A stretch of 64,000 bases of DNA. It comes from Diospyros lotus (lineage: Eukaryota; Streptophyta; Magnoliopsida; Ericales; Ebenaceae). Below are positions 44,441 to 55,579 of this stretch, piece after piece. The translations under genes and the position numbers were made by a program. Below the pieces are notes generated by a model. The model was not told the DNA's origin. It made no database searches and was given only the letters and a program-made list of their open reading frames with translations. Numbering within the stretch: position 1 is the first letter of the stretch; the number at the start of each line of letters is the position of its first letter. Location of the stretch: positions 16,128,058 through 16,192,057 of the forward strand of contig NC_068345.1 in the NCBI RefSeq assembly GCF_014633365.1, read 5' to 3'.

Positions 44441-44844
44441 TGTTACAAGAAGGACCAAGGTTTATGGGAATTTTAAATTTTTACTGCTGTAATTTTTACT
44501 ATTATAAAGTTTGTTAGCTTAGGGGGTATCCACGTGCAAGTGGTTATAGAGTGGCAGAGGGTTGTTATAACCATAGAAGAGTGTACAATCTGCCTTAACA
44601 AGGTTCCACCCTCTTGGCAACTTGTATAAATTTCCAACGATCATCACGGATTGATCATCGAGAATATTGAAGAAGAATTCGTGTTCTCCTTCACAACATT
44701 CTCTTGTATTCTTTCTCTCTCTCCCTTCTCTCTATTCCTTCTTTCTTTCTTTCTCATTCTACATTCTATTCTCTGTTCTTGAGAGTGCCTTCCTAATTCA
44801 TACCAAATTAGGAAGAAGAACATTGTCAGGCTTGGGCTGTGACA
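44441..44844 (+). repeat. 3' LTR of nested gypsy
   Basis: 404 bp, TGTTACAAGAAGGACC to GGGCTGTGACA, matching 39345-39748 with scattered, mostly transition differences. Confidence 0.92.
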
Positions 44845-45880
44845 CCAGCCTCCTCTGTTCTAGCAACTTTCCAGCCAATGGTTGTGGGGATGTTGAGAGA
44901 GCCATACTTCCCTAGCCAATTGTTCCTCCTTTTTTATTTCATCCCCTGTTGTAAGGGCATCACCTGCCATCCTTTATTCACTCCATTCTGCTTCTTCATC
45001 AGTGCCTCTATGGTTAACTCCTGTAGCTTGGCACACTCTACAGCTTGCTTGATCGTCTTAGGCTGGAACATTTTGACTATGGAGCATAGTTCTTCGTTCA
45101 AGCTACTAATGAAACTTGATACAAAGTATCTTTCAGTAAGGGTGGGGTTTGAGATCAACATTAGAGCCTTCAACTCCTCAAACTTCTATTGATAGACCTG
45201 TACAATACCCTCCTACCTCAATTTGTTAAACTCCTCAACCACATGAATTCTCCCCATAAACACTCCTCCTTCACTCCACTCCATCCTTGGTACCACTCGT
45301 CTCCCGCGTCATTCAAGTAGGTAGCTGCTAGGGTCACCTTCTACTGCTCAACCACATCATAGAGGCTAAATATCCTCTCACATCGCCTCACCCACTACCT
45401 TGGGTTCTGGCCATCAAATAAAGGGATCTCCATCTTAGGCCTGGGAAACCCAATCTGATTAGATCCGGTTATATTTCCCTGCCTCCTTCCTCCTCCATTC
45501 TCTCCCACCCCCGATTGTTTTGTCTCTGAGTCAATAGATCCCTTGGATCTAGAATTCACTCCCTGGCCATGTAAAATTGGCTCAGATCTCTTCCTAGGGG
45601 CAAATTCAGGTGAGATTCTTACTCGTGTATATCTCAAGAGCATCATGATGAATTGTTGCATCTAATCTCGAAGAGCTTGACTCAACTCTCACATCTGATC
45701 TTCCAGCCTGGCATTTTGCGCCCAGCTCTCTTCATGGCTCCTTCGATCCTTCTCTCTACCGAATTCTCTAGTGCCCCCATACGATTTTACATATCCGTTA
45801 CCATCGATGTCACCTGTTGGAGCTGCGCCTCCATCTATTTCATCCAAGTTCCATCAGCCATATTCCACTCCACAATTCCT
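44845..45880 (-). pseudogene. Gag of the interrupted minus-strand gypsy
   Basis: Minus strand, from about 45860 downward: MADGTWMK start then stop, PRPKMEIPLFDGQNPR followed by a stop and VRRCERIF, LAATYLNDAGDEWYQGW-type core, YFVSSFISSLNEELCSIVKM (44934-45173), KLQELTIEALMKKQN, then the run-up to the zinc knuckle that resumes at 39344 across the nested element. Several stops. Same gag family as the nested element. Confidence 0.85.
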
Positions 45881-45914
45881 TCCTATCGCCCAAGACCTTG
45901 CTCTGATACCAAAT

Positions 45915-46287
45915 TGTCAGAATATATGATTCTAACAAGGGAAATTCTCCTGCAATTCAATGGAGAATTGCGTTAGATCGAGAAGATAACAGATAGGGAG
46001 AGGGAAGAATAGAAACACACACACAAAGAGAGAGAGAATTGAGAGAGGAAATTGAATCAATTGTATTCAATGATGCCTCTATGGCCGCGGGAATTGGCTT
46101 ACATACTGATCCTTTTGTGGACTGGCGCCAAACATTTGAATTACATGTTCTACACTTTTCTATGTAACCATCCCCTTTTCTACACCCTTCTACGTGTAAC
46201 CACCCTGTCCCCTTTATTACAATAATACCCCAAGTACATTCATAATATCTTTCCCACCTTAGTAGTTCTCACTCTGATCACGTGACA
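45915..46287 (-). repeat. 5' LTR of minus-strand gypsy
   Basis: 373 bp, TGTCACGTGATCAGAG (46287) to ATTCTGACA (45915) on the minus strand, followed by PBS TTTGGTATCAGAGC at about 45911-45899. The partner 3' LTR is missing at the 36.17-kb end. The LTR edge at 46287 cuts the hAT transposase frame. Confidence 0.85.
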
Positions 46288-47530
46288 TAAACTTCTTCAA
46301 CGTGTTCACCACTCCTAGTCTAACATATACATAAGCATTCAATTGCATTGCCCTCTTCAATGTCCTACCAACAATAGGCATTTTGCCTGTATCTTCTAAC
46401 ATCAAAACAATGACCACACAAGGGGTCCAATATAAATGTTTTCCCTCTGCTTGCATCAATTCCCCTAAAAATTAAGATAAGAAAATAAATTTTAAATTTA
46501 AACACTAACTAAATTAAGATTATTAAAATGAATTAAAGATTTTGTAAGTAAATTCAAAATTGAATTGTCTTATTTGCAAGGACATTATTAGATGCATTAT
46601 CAGTGACAACTTGAACAACATTTCTCTCTCTGATACACTCCACCAGGCTATCAAGTAATTCAAACATTTTCCCCCCAGTTTTTGAATAATCAAAAGCATC
46701 AACATTTTCCAAGAAAAATGAACCCTTTGGAGAATTTAACAAAAAACTTATCGAAGTTCTTTGCTTCTTATCAGTTTATCCATCAGCCATAATAGAGCAA
46801 CCATAATTTGTCCATTCTTCCTCACAAGACTTCATCATTTGTTTCACATCAGCAACTTCCTTATGTAACAAGGAACCCTAACCTCATGGTAACTTTGTGG
46901 TTTCATCCCAATGCCAAATTGACCAATACATTCAACCATCACAGCAAAACTAGGATAGTTGACAGAATTCATTTAGCTATATCTCTAAAAGCTTTCTCAC
47001 GCAGTTCCTTTTTACAAACTTCATTCATTGTAGTTTGTCTCATCCACTTCCTATCTCGCAATACTTTCTCCGCACTAGGAGTACAAAATGCATCCATTGG
47101 CCCTTTCACATTTGGCTTTTTTGCATTGACAGCCTTACTACTGCCCACTTTTGAACTCTTAATTTTAAGTCCAACAATATCATCTTCCTCTACATCATCA
47201 CCAAAAGCATCCACATCTTCAAAATCTGGAATAGAACTTTTCTCCACTCTCATTGAAGCTTTTTTCTCCATAAATTCCTTGATTTCTTCTTTAATACAGT
47301 GGACATTTTGCACAAGGTTTAGTATTACATAATCGTCCAACAATATGCTACTTAGCTCTAAAAATTCCTCCCTTTGTAATTATTTTGGAAAAATTACAAA
47401 TTAGATCACTTGTGCTATTTGGCTTGGCAAGACATACATATTTCCATGCTAGGTCTTTTCAATTACGAGTGCTACCACTAGAAGACTCCATAAAAGACTT
47501 TTGATTTGTACGAGTGAGGATCACTCTCAC
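46288..47530 (-). pseudogene. hAT transposase (BED finger and DUF659 region)
   Basis: From about 47530 downward: degenerate BED zinc finger (DLICNFSKIITKGGIFRAK, then a CNTKPCAKC block), an acidic linker (about 47340-47150 with VDAFGDDVEEDDIVGL), REKAFRDIAK, YPSFAVMVECIGQFGIGMKP, a stretch corresponding to the W-T-D catalytic area that has lost Gly/Trp residues, LNSPKGSFFLENVDAFDYSK, ELLDSLVECIRERNVVQVVT and DNASNNV (46742-46560). After about 100 bp without similarity (probably an intron) comes LMQAEGKHLYWTPC at about 46450, and LKKFM near 46290 where it is cut. Several stops and shifts; not functional. The C-terminal dimerisation domain is missing. Confidence 0.85.
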
Positions 47531-47837
47531 CTAAAGGCCTGGCCTTATGATAGGAAAAAACAGCTTTCTTCGCTTTCAGTTCTGCACCAACAAAGCACAG
47601 ATGTGGCTCTCGATTGCTGCTTGAAGGCTTCTCATTAGCTTAGTAGCTGTGAGACCTGTTAGGTTCCGCCCTTTCCACATGACCCTGCAAGCCTATACTT
47701 CTTGCTTTGATGGCTGTCAAGTTCCGTTATCCAGTTACCCATAAAGCTATTGGCTGCCCATTATCAAGTTCCATTATCTGTTATCCAGTTGCTTTGATCG
47801 CTTTGATGGCTGCAAGCCTATTCAGTTCCAATTGGTT

Positions 47838-48132
47838 GGTTCTTCGTCGTGGCTCTCAATTGGAAGAACTGCAGTCCGAAAGCTGTTAGCCTATACTCCG
47901 GAACTGTGCGCAAAGGGGTCCCGGTTCTTCTTGGTCGCGGCTCTCAATTGGAACGACTGCAGTTCGAAAGCTGTGATCCTATACTCCAGAACTGTATGCA
48001 AAGAGGTCCTGGTTCTTATTGGTCACGGCTCTCAATTGGAAGGATTGCAGTTCAAAAGCTGCGATCCTATACTCCAGAACTGTGAGCAAAGGGGTCCTGG
48101 TTCTTCTTGGTCGGGATCCTATACTCGGACAG
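47838..48132. repeat. 85-88 bp tandem repeat, about 3.3 copies
   Basis: Units begin GGTTCTT at 47838, 47923, 48011 and 48099 (periods 85, 88, 88). Each contains GGCTCTCAATTGGAA, CTGCAGT-CGAAAGCTG, CCTATACTCC and CAAAGGGGTCC. The last copy is partial. It lies upstream of the hAT transposase on its strand, inside the element. Confidence 0.9.
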
Positions 48133-48484
48133 TCTGCCGCTTTTCTCTCTTAGGTTAGCAATGGCTGCTTGAATCTGAAACAGTGAAACCTAAGCGAAGA
48201 GAAGCAAGGCTTTTATAAAGAACTAAGGAAGAGAAGAAAGGCTTTTAGTGTTTGGGTCTGTCTCTATCAGGCTGGCCCAGTGAAGCCCGGCTGGGCTTTT
48301 CCTCTTTTTTTTTTTTCTTTTTTTTTAATATATTAAAGATATGAGAGGCGCACTTGCCTCTACTAAGGCATGTGCCTCAACAGATAGAGGCACGCCTCTT
48401 TAAGGTCGCCTTGCCTTGGGGGCTCCAAGGCACAAGGGCTGGCACCCCTTGCAACTTGCGCCTCAAGCTCGCCTTTAACAACTA

Positions 48485-48651
48485 GCAAATAACCAACTCT
48501 TGGAGACTGAAAACACAATTGTTTACTGTTAAAGAATATATATATATATATATATTCATTTATAATCGTTATTACTTCCCTAACATCCACTCCCCCCACC
48601 CCTCATGTCGGGCCCCTCCTTGGACCGATCCCACGACCCTTCTACGGAAGT
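48485..48651. other. Spacer with (TA)n
   Basis: Between the hAT end and the gypsy LTR. Contains (TA)n at about 48537-48555 and a C-rich stretch. No gene. Confidence 0.5.
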
Positions 48652-48961
48652 TGATAGGACCTAAAAAACAAAAATGATAGAATCTCCAATTACAACGATG
48701 TGAACGAACAAAAGAGAAAAACCAATAATGGCCTATTCGAGAGGGCCTTCTCTCCCACAACTTCTTCTGAATTCTCTACTTACTTCTCTCTCCTTTTCCA
48801 TGCCTTTTATATGTACTCCCTAGTCTATTGCAACCACGTGAGTTTGTTATTCTCCCCCAACTGAATGTGACTCTTCTGCCCTCGTGTTTTTTCCCCTAAT
48901 TGCCCCTGCGTCTCCTTTTCTTTTACGTCGCTAGTATGCGTGACGAACAGAGACCCTATCA
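48652..48961 (-). repeat. 3' LTR of chromodomain gypsy
   Basis: 310 bp with inverted ends TGATAGG...CCTATCA. It lies just 3' of the pol end on the minus strand, after a purine-rich GTGGGAGTAA. Contains a TATA-like ACATATAAAAGG. Confidence 0.75.
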
Positions 48962-49025
48962 TTACTCCCACTATGAGATTCACCATGTCCTCAAGGTGGA
49001 ACTCAAGAAATTGATGCAATATCTA

Positions 49026-52000
49026 ATTGTACAGCTCCCAAGTGGCCTCAAGGGGCGACAACCCCTTCCATCTGATTGTACGACTCCCAAGTGGCCTCAA
49101 GGAGTGGCAACCCTTCCATTGAATAGGAACATCAATGCCCCTCAAGTTATTTCCCGTGCCAGGTCTTACCCCCAGTAGGAATTCTGGTTCTACCATCATC
49201 TCCAGCTCTGCAATTAACTGGTCAGGGATTTTGGTAGCCTCCTGCAATGCTCCTTCAGCCTTTTGAAGCTAGGAGACGTGAAATACAAGATGGATTGCAC
49301 AAGAGGGTGGTAGAGACAACTTGTACGCCACCTTTCCAATCCTTTTCTCCACTACGAAGGGTCCATAAAACTTTGGTGATAGCTTTTCATTTGGCCTAGA
49401 AGCCAATGTCTTCTGCCTATAGAGGCAGATTTTCACATAAACCAATTCACCAACCTCAAAATGGATCTCGCCTCTTTTTATATGCTATATCTTTCATTTC
49501 TACCTGCACCCGCAACAACTGAGCTTTCAACTCCTCCAAAATCGAATCACGTTCTAACAACTATTGTTCCAACACTGAGACAGTCGTTGTTCCCTTCTCA
49601 AGTCTTAGCAATGGGGGAGGTTCACACCCATAAACTATTTGAAACGAAGCTAATTTAAAAGAGACATGGTAAGAAATATTATACCAATATTCAGCCCAGG
49701 GAAGCCAACTGTACCACGCCTTTGGTTTGGAGGAGGAAAAGCATCTGAGGTACGTCTCCAATGTTCTGTTAAAGACCTCCGTTTGGCCGTCGAACTGAGG
49801 GTGGTAGGATGTGCTTCTACTCAACTTAGTGCCTTGCAAGAGGAAAAGTTCTTCCTAGAAATGGTTGACAAAGATTTTGTCCCTATCGGAAAAGATAGAG
49901 TTGGGAATTGTTAGAAACTGGTCAACCATGTAGCTTCGATTCTGCCTTCTTTGATCCGTAGAGTTGCAAGCGCAAACTCCTCCAAGTCAGTCCACACGAT
50001 CGACCATTTCCACGACGCCTCGAGTAGTGCTAGCAAACCCTAGGCGCCTCCAATGAGAGATCCGAATTTTTTTCCTTCCTTTTCCAACTTCATAAGTGCT
50101 TGGAAATCCCCTAAACAATTTAGGCCCGGCCCTTAATCATATTGGGCCGAATCTCTCTTTTAAATTGTGGAACGGGCTCGACCTAAGTGTGTGACCCCTT
50201 AGGTCCACCATTGGGCTAGATGTAGGGTCAATTCTATTAGGCTATATGAAAGCCCAACTGAATAGAATAATTAAACTCTTTAATTAAACTTATGAGCTTC
50301 ATAATTAACTCATCTCATGGGCTTCTTAATTAAACTCTTTAATTAATAGTTTTAGAATTAATCATATTAATTCTAAAACCCTACATATCATGGTTAACGT
50401 CTAGCAACATGCCATGAATGCCTAGCCAACGATGAAAAAACACGGACCTTTTCAATTGCAATTACCGTACAGTAAAATCCTTTCATCAATCTATATCCCG
50501 ATTGAATTTAGAGTATGGTTTTATGACGAAACCCTAGTCATTCAATAACTATGTATCCATTCCAGATTTATGACTTGATAGGTGAAATCAAAACACCTTT
50601 TGATTTCCACCTCACCTTGGCCAAGGATTTCCTCAGTCATGAAATCATCGGAATACACAGGACATCTTCTCATCTTATCGATAAGTGATAAATTCTATTT
50701 CGACATCCACAAGCTTTCATATGTGATAAGGTTACACCCAGTGATAATTTGTTAATGACTCCATTGGAATCCAAAAAGAACCAAAGCGTAACCAGTCAAA
50801 TATAAGACTACCATGATGTCTCAAGTCTAAGAACCAATCTGCACTATTGCAACACAGAAATTCCAATTCGACAATAAACAATTACCATTAGGAATTATGT
50901 AACGGATCAGTTCAGTGTACTTATTCTTATAATAAGCACCCACATATATGCACTAGTGTCCACACACCAATGTCCATGAAACAAGACTTCTCCTAATTGA
51001 GCATGCATCATATATGCTAGTCTATCCGAGTTATTAGTGTCCAATCCTAATAACTCTATGACTAGGAACATTTAAGATCAAGGCTTATAAGGAATATGTT
51101 TCATGATCGTCATCTCTATGCACGACCATATTCCATGAGCCTATTTAATCTATGAACTTGGTCAAGAATGGAAATAATAAAGACAACCATCAATGACAAA
51201 TAAAACATAATGCCTTACAATAATAATTGATTGAAGATAAAGAGTCACAATGAAAAATATGATCAATTACATGTAAATATAATTGGCTTATGGGGCATAA
51301 CTCTAACAGGAATACCATGTAATCGAACAATTTCTTTCACAAAGACCCCTACTATACTGGCTGCTGAAAATGGATGTTTCAAAGCAATAAAATATCCGAA
51401 CTTGCTTAGCCGATCCACAACAACCAAAATCGAATCCATTCCCACTGATTTTGGCAACCCCTTGACGAAATCCATCAACACATCCATCCAAACTTGACGA
51501 GGAATAAGGAGTGGCTGCAGCAAACCACCAAGAGAAAGGGCCACATTTATTCTGCTGGCACACTGAACATTGGCGGACATACTAATGAATGTCTCACTTC
51601 ATCCCAACCCAGTATACATTGGCAAATATTCATTTATATCTCTTGAGGAAGTCGGAATGGCCCCCAATTTGCCCATCGTGACCCTCCTTCAATCAACATC
51701 AAGGGAATTAAAGTTAAGCCTTTAGGAAGACACAACTTCCCTTTGAATAACAAATGATCATCCACCCACGCAAAATCTGGTTTACCAGAAGGATTAGACT
51801 ATACCTCTTTAATGATCCACTGGAGTTTACTATTTTCCTCTACCTCCTTTTTTAGATGATCCAACTATAAGACTCGAGGAATGATAAGTGCCATCAGCAT
51901 GATAAGGGAATGGAGGCGTGAAAGTGCATCAGTTGCACGGTTCTCCAAACCTAGGTGATATTGAATCTCGAAATCGTACCCCATCAACTTCACCACCCAT

Positions 52001-52711
52001 TTCTAACATTCCGGGTTGACCAGCCTCTGCTCCATCAAACATTTAAGACTTTATTGATTAGTTCGAATGATGAATTTTTGTCCCAACAGATAATGCGTCC
52101 ACCTCTTCATTGCAAATACAATCGCCATCAATTCTCTTTTGTACACCAATTTATTCTGACCAATTGGATTTAGGGCGTGACTAAAAAAAGCAAGTGGTCA
52201 TTGCTATCGCATCAAAACTGCCCCTAATCCATACCTCGAAGCATCCGTCTCCACAATGAACTCTTTTGAGAAGTCAGGTAAGGCTAACAATGGAAAATCT
52301 GTCATAGCCTTTTTTAGTGACTGAAATGCTTGCTCTGATAGCTCAACCCAATGGGAGTTATCTTTTCAGAGACGCTCTGTCAACGGCCAAGCCAATTTTC
52401 CATAATTCCTCACAAACCTTCGATAATATCCCATAAGACCTAAGAAGCCTTGAAGTTCGCGTAGAGATTGAGGGCTAGGCCACTCCATAACAACCTTTAT
52501 TTTAGCACTATCTATGGCCACACCTTCTTGAGAAATAACATGTCCCAAATACTCAATCTCCCTCTACCCAAATTGGCATTTTTTTGCATTAGCAAACAAC
52601 TAATGATTGGTTAGGACCCTTAATACACACCTCAAATGCTCCTTGTGTTCTGCCACACTCTTGCTATAGACCAAAATGTCATTAAAAAAACCCAGGACAA
52701 ACTGTCTCAAG
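49026..52711 (-). pseudogene. Ty3/gypsy chromovirus pol remnant, interrupted by solo LTR
   Basis: Minus strand from 52711 downward: RT end with FFNDILVYSKSVAEHKEHLR (FDD now FND), [20 protein letters not shown] and [20 protein letters not shown]; RNase H to about 51880; integrase zinc region; core VLMDFVKGLPKSVGMDSIL, VVDRLSKFGYF, HGIPV up to 51308. It resumes at 49908 with FSDRDKIF, YHPQFDGQTEVFNRTLETYL and WAEYWYNISYH. C-terminal: FHVSQLQK-type, then EPEFLLGVRPGT, IQWKG and LEATWELY, a chromodomain. A 49-bp tandem duplication (49026-49121) repeats part of that chromodomain. Gag, protease and the RT start are absent; the 52712 edge is another LTR. Confidence 0.88.
49909..51308 (-). repeat. 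1400-bp solo LTR with perfect TSD
   Basis: On the minus strand it starts TGTTAGAGTTATGCCCC (51308) and ends TTTCTAACA (49909), with TGTTAGA/TCTAACA inverted ends. Perfect 5-bp duplications GGAAT flank it (49904-49908 and 51309-51313). It splits the gypsy integrase between HGIP and NSIFSDRD, which join in frame when one GGAAT copy and the LTR are removed. No internal domain: a classic product of LTR-LTR recombination. The start resembles SIRE/Maximus-type copia LTRs (from memory, unverified). Confidence 0.93.
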
Positions 52712-53114
52712 TGTCACAACAACACTTCCTAATTTTTTTTCATCGTGCTATAATTCGTAGCTTTATTTTACTGCTTGGATTTACTAGTTATTGATGTAAT
52801 TTCTAGAATAGTTGTTAGCAGTTTGTTAGCCAGGGATTGCCACATGGAAAGGGGCTAGAATAGAACAAAATATATTGTTACAACTGTTGGAAAGGAAGGG
52901 ATCGCCTGTGACAACAACCATCCTATTGAGTATATCACCTTCCAAGTCTCTCTTGGAACAATAACAAAGATGAATAGCAAATTCTGAATTCCCTCTCTAC
53001 TGTCTTTCTCTCCTTCTCTCTTCTAAATTATTCTCGTTCTCTCTCTCTCTTTCTCTCTTCATTCTCTATGTTTTCATTTGAAACCAATTGCATCTTCCTA
53101 ATTCTGTCTAAATT
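52712..53114 (+). repeat. Gypsy LTR, cut by assembly gap
   Basis: Starts TGTCACAACAACACTTCC at 52712, where the gypsy RT frame stops, and runs through a CT-rich half to CTTCCTAATTCTGTCTAAATT. It resembles the overall plan of the LTR at 39345 but is not the LTR of the following gag-only element. Its end is in the N run. Confidence 0.65.
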
Positions 53115-53214
53115 NNNNNNNNNNNNNNNNNNNNNNNNNNNNNNNNNNNNNNNNNNNNNNNNNNNNNNNNNNNNNNNNNNNNNNNNNNNNNNNNNNNNNN
53201 NNNNNNNNNNNNNN
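53115..53214. other. Assembly gap (100 N)
   Basis: Exactly 100 N; true size unknown. It hides the junction between the preceding LTR and the start of the second gag-only element. Confidence 0.99.
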
Positions 53215-54366
53215 GACAATGTGAACGGGTGTTCTACCAGCACCGATAGCTGAAAATGAGAAGGTAAAAATGGTTGCAGCTAATTTGAGTGGAATTCCAT
53301 GCATTTGGTTTCAGAATTGGAGCTAGGGAAGGGTAGAATGGAGCTAGCCACAGTTTGTAGCCTGTGTACCCCGTTTGGAGAAAGCCCAAAACTAATGTTG
53401 TCATAGGAGTTCCTAAGCTGCTCATCAAGAAGTTGCAGGGAGCTGATATAGTACCATGGAAGAGGAAGGTGGTGTTCATACAACTAAGGAGGAGTATGAG
53501 GCTGATGAGGTACTAAGAACGAGAATGGTAGCTGCAAGGAAGGAGGACAGCCCTGCTGATCTTATTGATCTCCAGAAGCAACAGAGGAAGGAGCTGGAAA
53601 AGTCTCTTTACGAAGTACTTGAGGAGAAGGACGAAAGGATTGCATCCGGCACCTTGTTTGGAACATCTCATACGTATGTCTTTGGCACGGCACACAAAAC
53701 AGGACAACAGCTGCAAAAAAGTTGATTTGCTTAAAGAGAAGTTTAAATTTCTTCTTATGCCTGGAAATGAGATGGTTACAGGATTGACAGCTCCATTGGA
53801 ACCATTTTCAATGGCAATAAGGAAGAGGTGGATGGCTAGACTTGGTGCTGCGTAGTCAGTTTCTGTTAAGGAAGAAGGAAAGAGAAAGCAAAAAAAAGGG
53901 TAATACGAGAGAAGAACAAGAAAAGGCGAAGAAGAAACCAGTTGGTGAAGATGGGCATCGGATGAATAACAACGGTTCAATGGTAATAAGTTTCTTGGGG
54001 ACAAGAAACCTTTCAAGGAGGGGAAATTGTCATGACCCAAGAGGAATTAGAGGGGCAATGCTGTCGTTAGTTACAATTGTTGGTTAGGAGATGTTATTCA
54101 TTCTATTAAAGTGCACATGGGTGCTGTTCTACAATATTCTATTACTTGAACAGCCTATAAATAGGCCATAGCATGTAGAGAAATGGATGCTGAAACAATA
54201 TAGTGAATTCATATTTTCCCTCCATATTTTCTCCCTCTCATTCTTCCTAGTTCTCTCTCATTTCTCTTGATTTCTGCTCTATATCTCCCTCCAATTCTCC
54301 TCCGTTCCCTCCCAAATCCTTCCTAATTTCCTTCCTAGACCCTAGCTAAATCCTAGTGTCATGACA
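53215..54366 (+). mobile_element. Non-autonomous gag-only gypsy derivative, copy 2
   Basis: Same organisation as 5848-7384: a degenerate gag piece (CERVFYQHR-type at about 53220), VVIGVP near 53400, the acidic region GVHTTKEEYEADEVLRTRM (about 53470), a Glu/Lys-rich stretch, LTAPLEPFSMAIRKR, a lysine-rich tract, then a VISFLGTRN-SRRG tail and the LTR. There is no pol. It differs from copy 1 by indels, including loss of about 190 bp corresponding to 6376-6597, and by insertion of about 100 bp near 53650-53740. The 5' end is lost in the gap. The right flank interrupts a copia RNase H. Confidence 0.75.
54028..54366 (+). repeat. 3' LTR of gag-only element, copy 2
   Basis: 339 bp with TGTCATGAC...GTCATGACA ends. 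Shares with the copy-1 LTR the TATA-like GCCTATAAATAGG, TGCTGAAACAATAT, GAATTCATATTTTCCCTCC and CCTTCCTAGACCCTAGCTAAA blocks. Confidence 0.9.
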
Positions 54367-55329
54367 CAAATTGAGAACTTTGAGGTGTAGGCAAGTTCAA
54401 TAACATTCCCTTCAATTTTCTCCTTGATGAAGTGACGATCAATTTCCACATGCTTAGTTCCTCTAATGGTGTATAGGGTTCTTGGCAATATTAATGGCAT
54501 ATTGGTTGTCACAGAATAGTTTCATAGGGCCTTCGATCTTGACTTCAAGTTCTTTTAGTAATATTTTTATCCAAATCCCTTCACAAATACCATTAGCCGT
54601 GGCACAAATTTTGCTTTTTGCGTTACTCCTAAAAACCACTATTTGTTTCTTGCTCTGCTAAGTAACAAGATTGCCCCACACATAGGTGTAGTACCCTGAT
54701 GTAGACTTTCAATATGATTGAACCAGTCCAGTTAGTTCACTATAGATTTCTACCCTTTCGTTGGGACCTTTCTTGAAGAAGAGACCTTTTCTTGGAGTTA
54801 GCTTCAAGTTTCTCAAGATTTTGTAATTTCCTCCATATGTTCTTCCCTTGGATCACTCATAAATTGGGTCACAACATTGACTGAAAATTTGATATTTGGT
54901 TGGTGTGAGAAAGATATATAAATCTTTCGACTAACCTTTGGTACTAGCCTTTACAACTTGACCACCTTTCTCTTCCTTTCAAGTTTAGTGGAAGCTTTCA
55001 TTAGAGTGTCAGTAGGTTTACACCTAAGCATCCCGCATTCCTTTAATAGATTCAAGACATATTTTCTTTGAGACACAGAGATTCCATTGTAAGACCTAGC
55101 CACCTCATCTCTAGGAAGTACTGGAGATTTTCTAGATCTTTGATCTCAAACTCATGGCAATCTTTAGACCACCCATTTTCTTTTGTGAAATCACCTATAA
55201 CAATAATATCATCAAAATATACAATCAAGATGAACATTTTACCTTCCGAAGACCTCTTCACGAGTAGAGTGTTTGTCGCTTGACATTAGGAGTACCATGA
55301 AATTTACCACTCTTGTGAACCTTTCAAAC
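54367..55329 (-). pseudogene. Copia RT end and RNase H (left part of split element)
   Basis: Minus strand: FILIVYFDDIIVIGD (YVDD reads YFDD) and HEFEIKDLENLQYFLEM at 55261-55052, then RNase H to 54367 with DRHFIKEKIEG-type residues near 54440, ending where the gag-only LTR begins. The upstream part of the same copia resumes at 60335, beyond the nested copia. Frameshifted. Confidence 0.85.
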
Positions 55330-55579
55330 TGTAAAGTTTAGATCTAAGGTAGAAAGAAATTAAGGAGGAGAAAACGAACCAAGAATGAGAGAACTTGTAT
55401 TACCGAAAGCAGGGCACAAAAAATGAAAATTACACAACTAAAAGAATGCTATTGCTCTCCTTATATATGCGCGCAACATAACTGCATAATAGCTTTACAT
55501 GTAGCTGAATAAACATGCCAACTAATCAAAATAGCAAATAACAAATAAGCTGCCAACTCTACTATTTAACTCTTCCACA
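55330..55579 (-). repeat. 3' LTR of complete copia
   Basis: 250 bp, TGTAAAGTTTAGATC to CTCTTCCACA on the plus strand. Contains a TATA-like CTTATATATGCG in plus orientation. Confidence 0.93.

Larger units (their letters stand above)
39345..44844 (+). mobile_element. Near-complete Ty3/gypsy chromovirus-like element, nested
   Basis: 5500 bp with two 404-bp LTRs (39345-39748; 44441-44844), a PBS (TGGTATCGAAGC at about 39753), gag, protease, RT, RNase H, integrase with C-terminal chromodomain-like tail, and a polypurine tract (AAGGAGGGGAGAAT). It is inserted in the gag zinc-knuckle region of the minus-strand gypsy, whose frame continues on both sides. Flanking 5-mers CCGAC and CCAGC differ at two positions. 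LTRs differ mostly by transitions. Frameshifts and stops in every major domain make it inactive. Confidence 0.92.
46288..48484 (-). mobile_element. hAT DNA transposon, truncated
   Basis: Minus-strand hAT remnant. The 5' terminal region near 48340-48484 is rich in GAGGCGC/TGCCTC-type subterminal words and ends TAGTTGTTAAAGGCGAGC on the minus strand, resembling hAT ends. A tandem repeat and untranslated stretch come next, then the transposase gene. The 3' part of transposase and the 3' terminus are missing at the junction with the gypsy LTR at 46287. Confidence 0.75.

Noticed and set aside
46808..47332. Plus-strand 174-codon frame
   Set aside because: Antisense shadow of the hAT transposase remnant; composition is Ser/Phe-rich as expected for an antisense reading.
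47838..48132. CRISPR-like array
   Set aside because: Units are contiguous with no unique spacers, and the genome is eukaryotic.
47849..48158. Coding reading of the 85-88 bp tandem repeat
   Set aside because: The period is not a multiple of three, so successive units are read in different frames; a coding role is unlikely.
52712..54366. Treating 52712-53114 as the 5' LTR of the second gag-only element
   Set aside because: Its sequence does not match the LTR at 54028-54366; the two are separated by an assembly gap and most likely belong to different elements.
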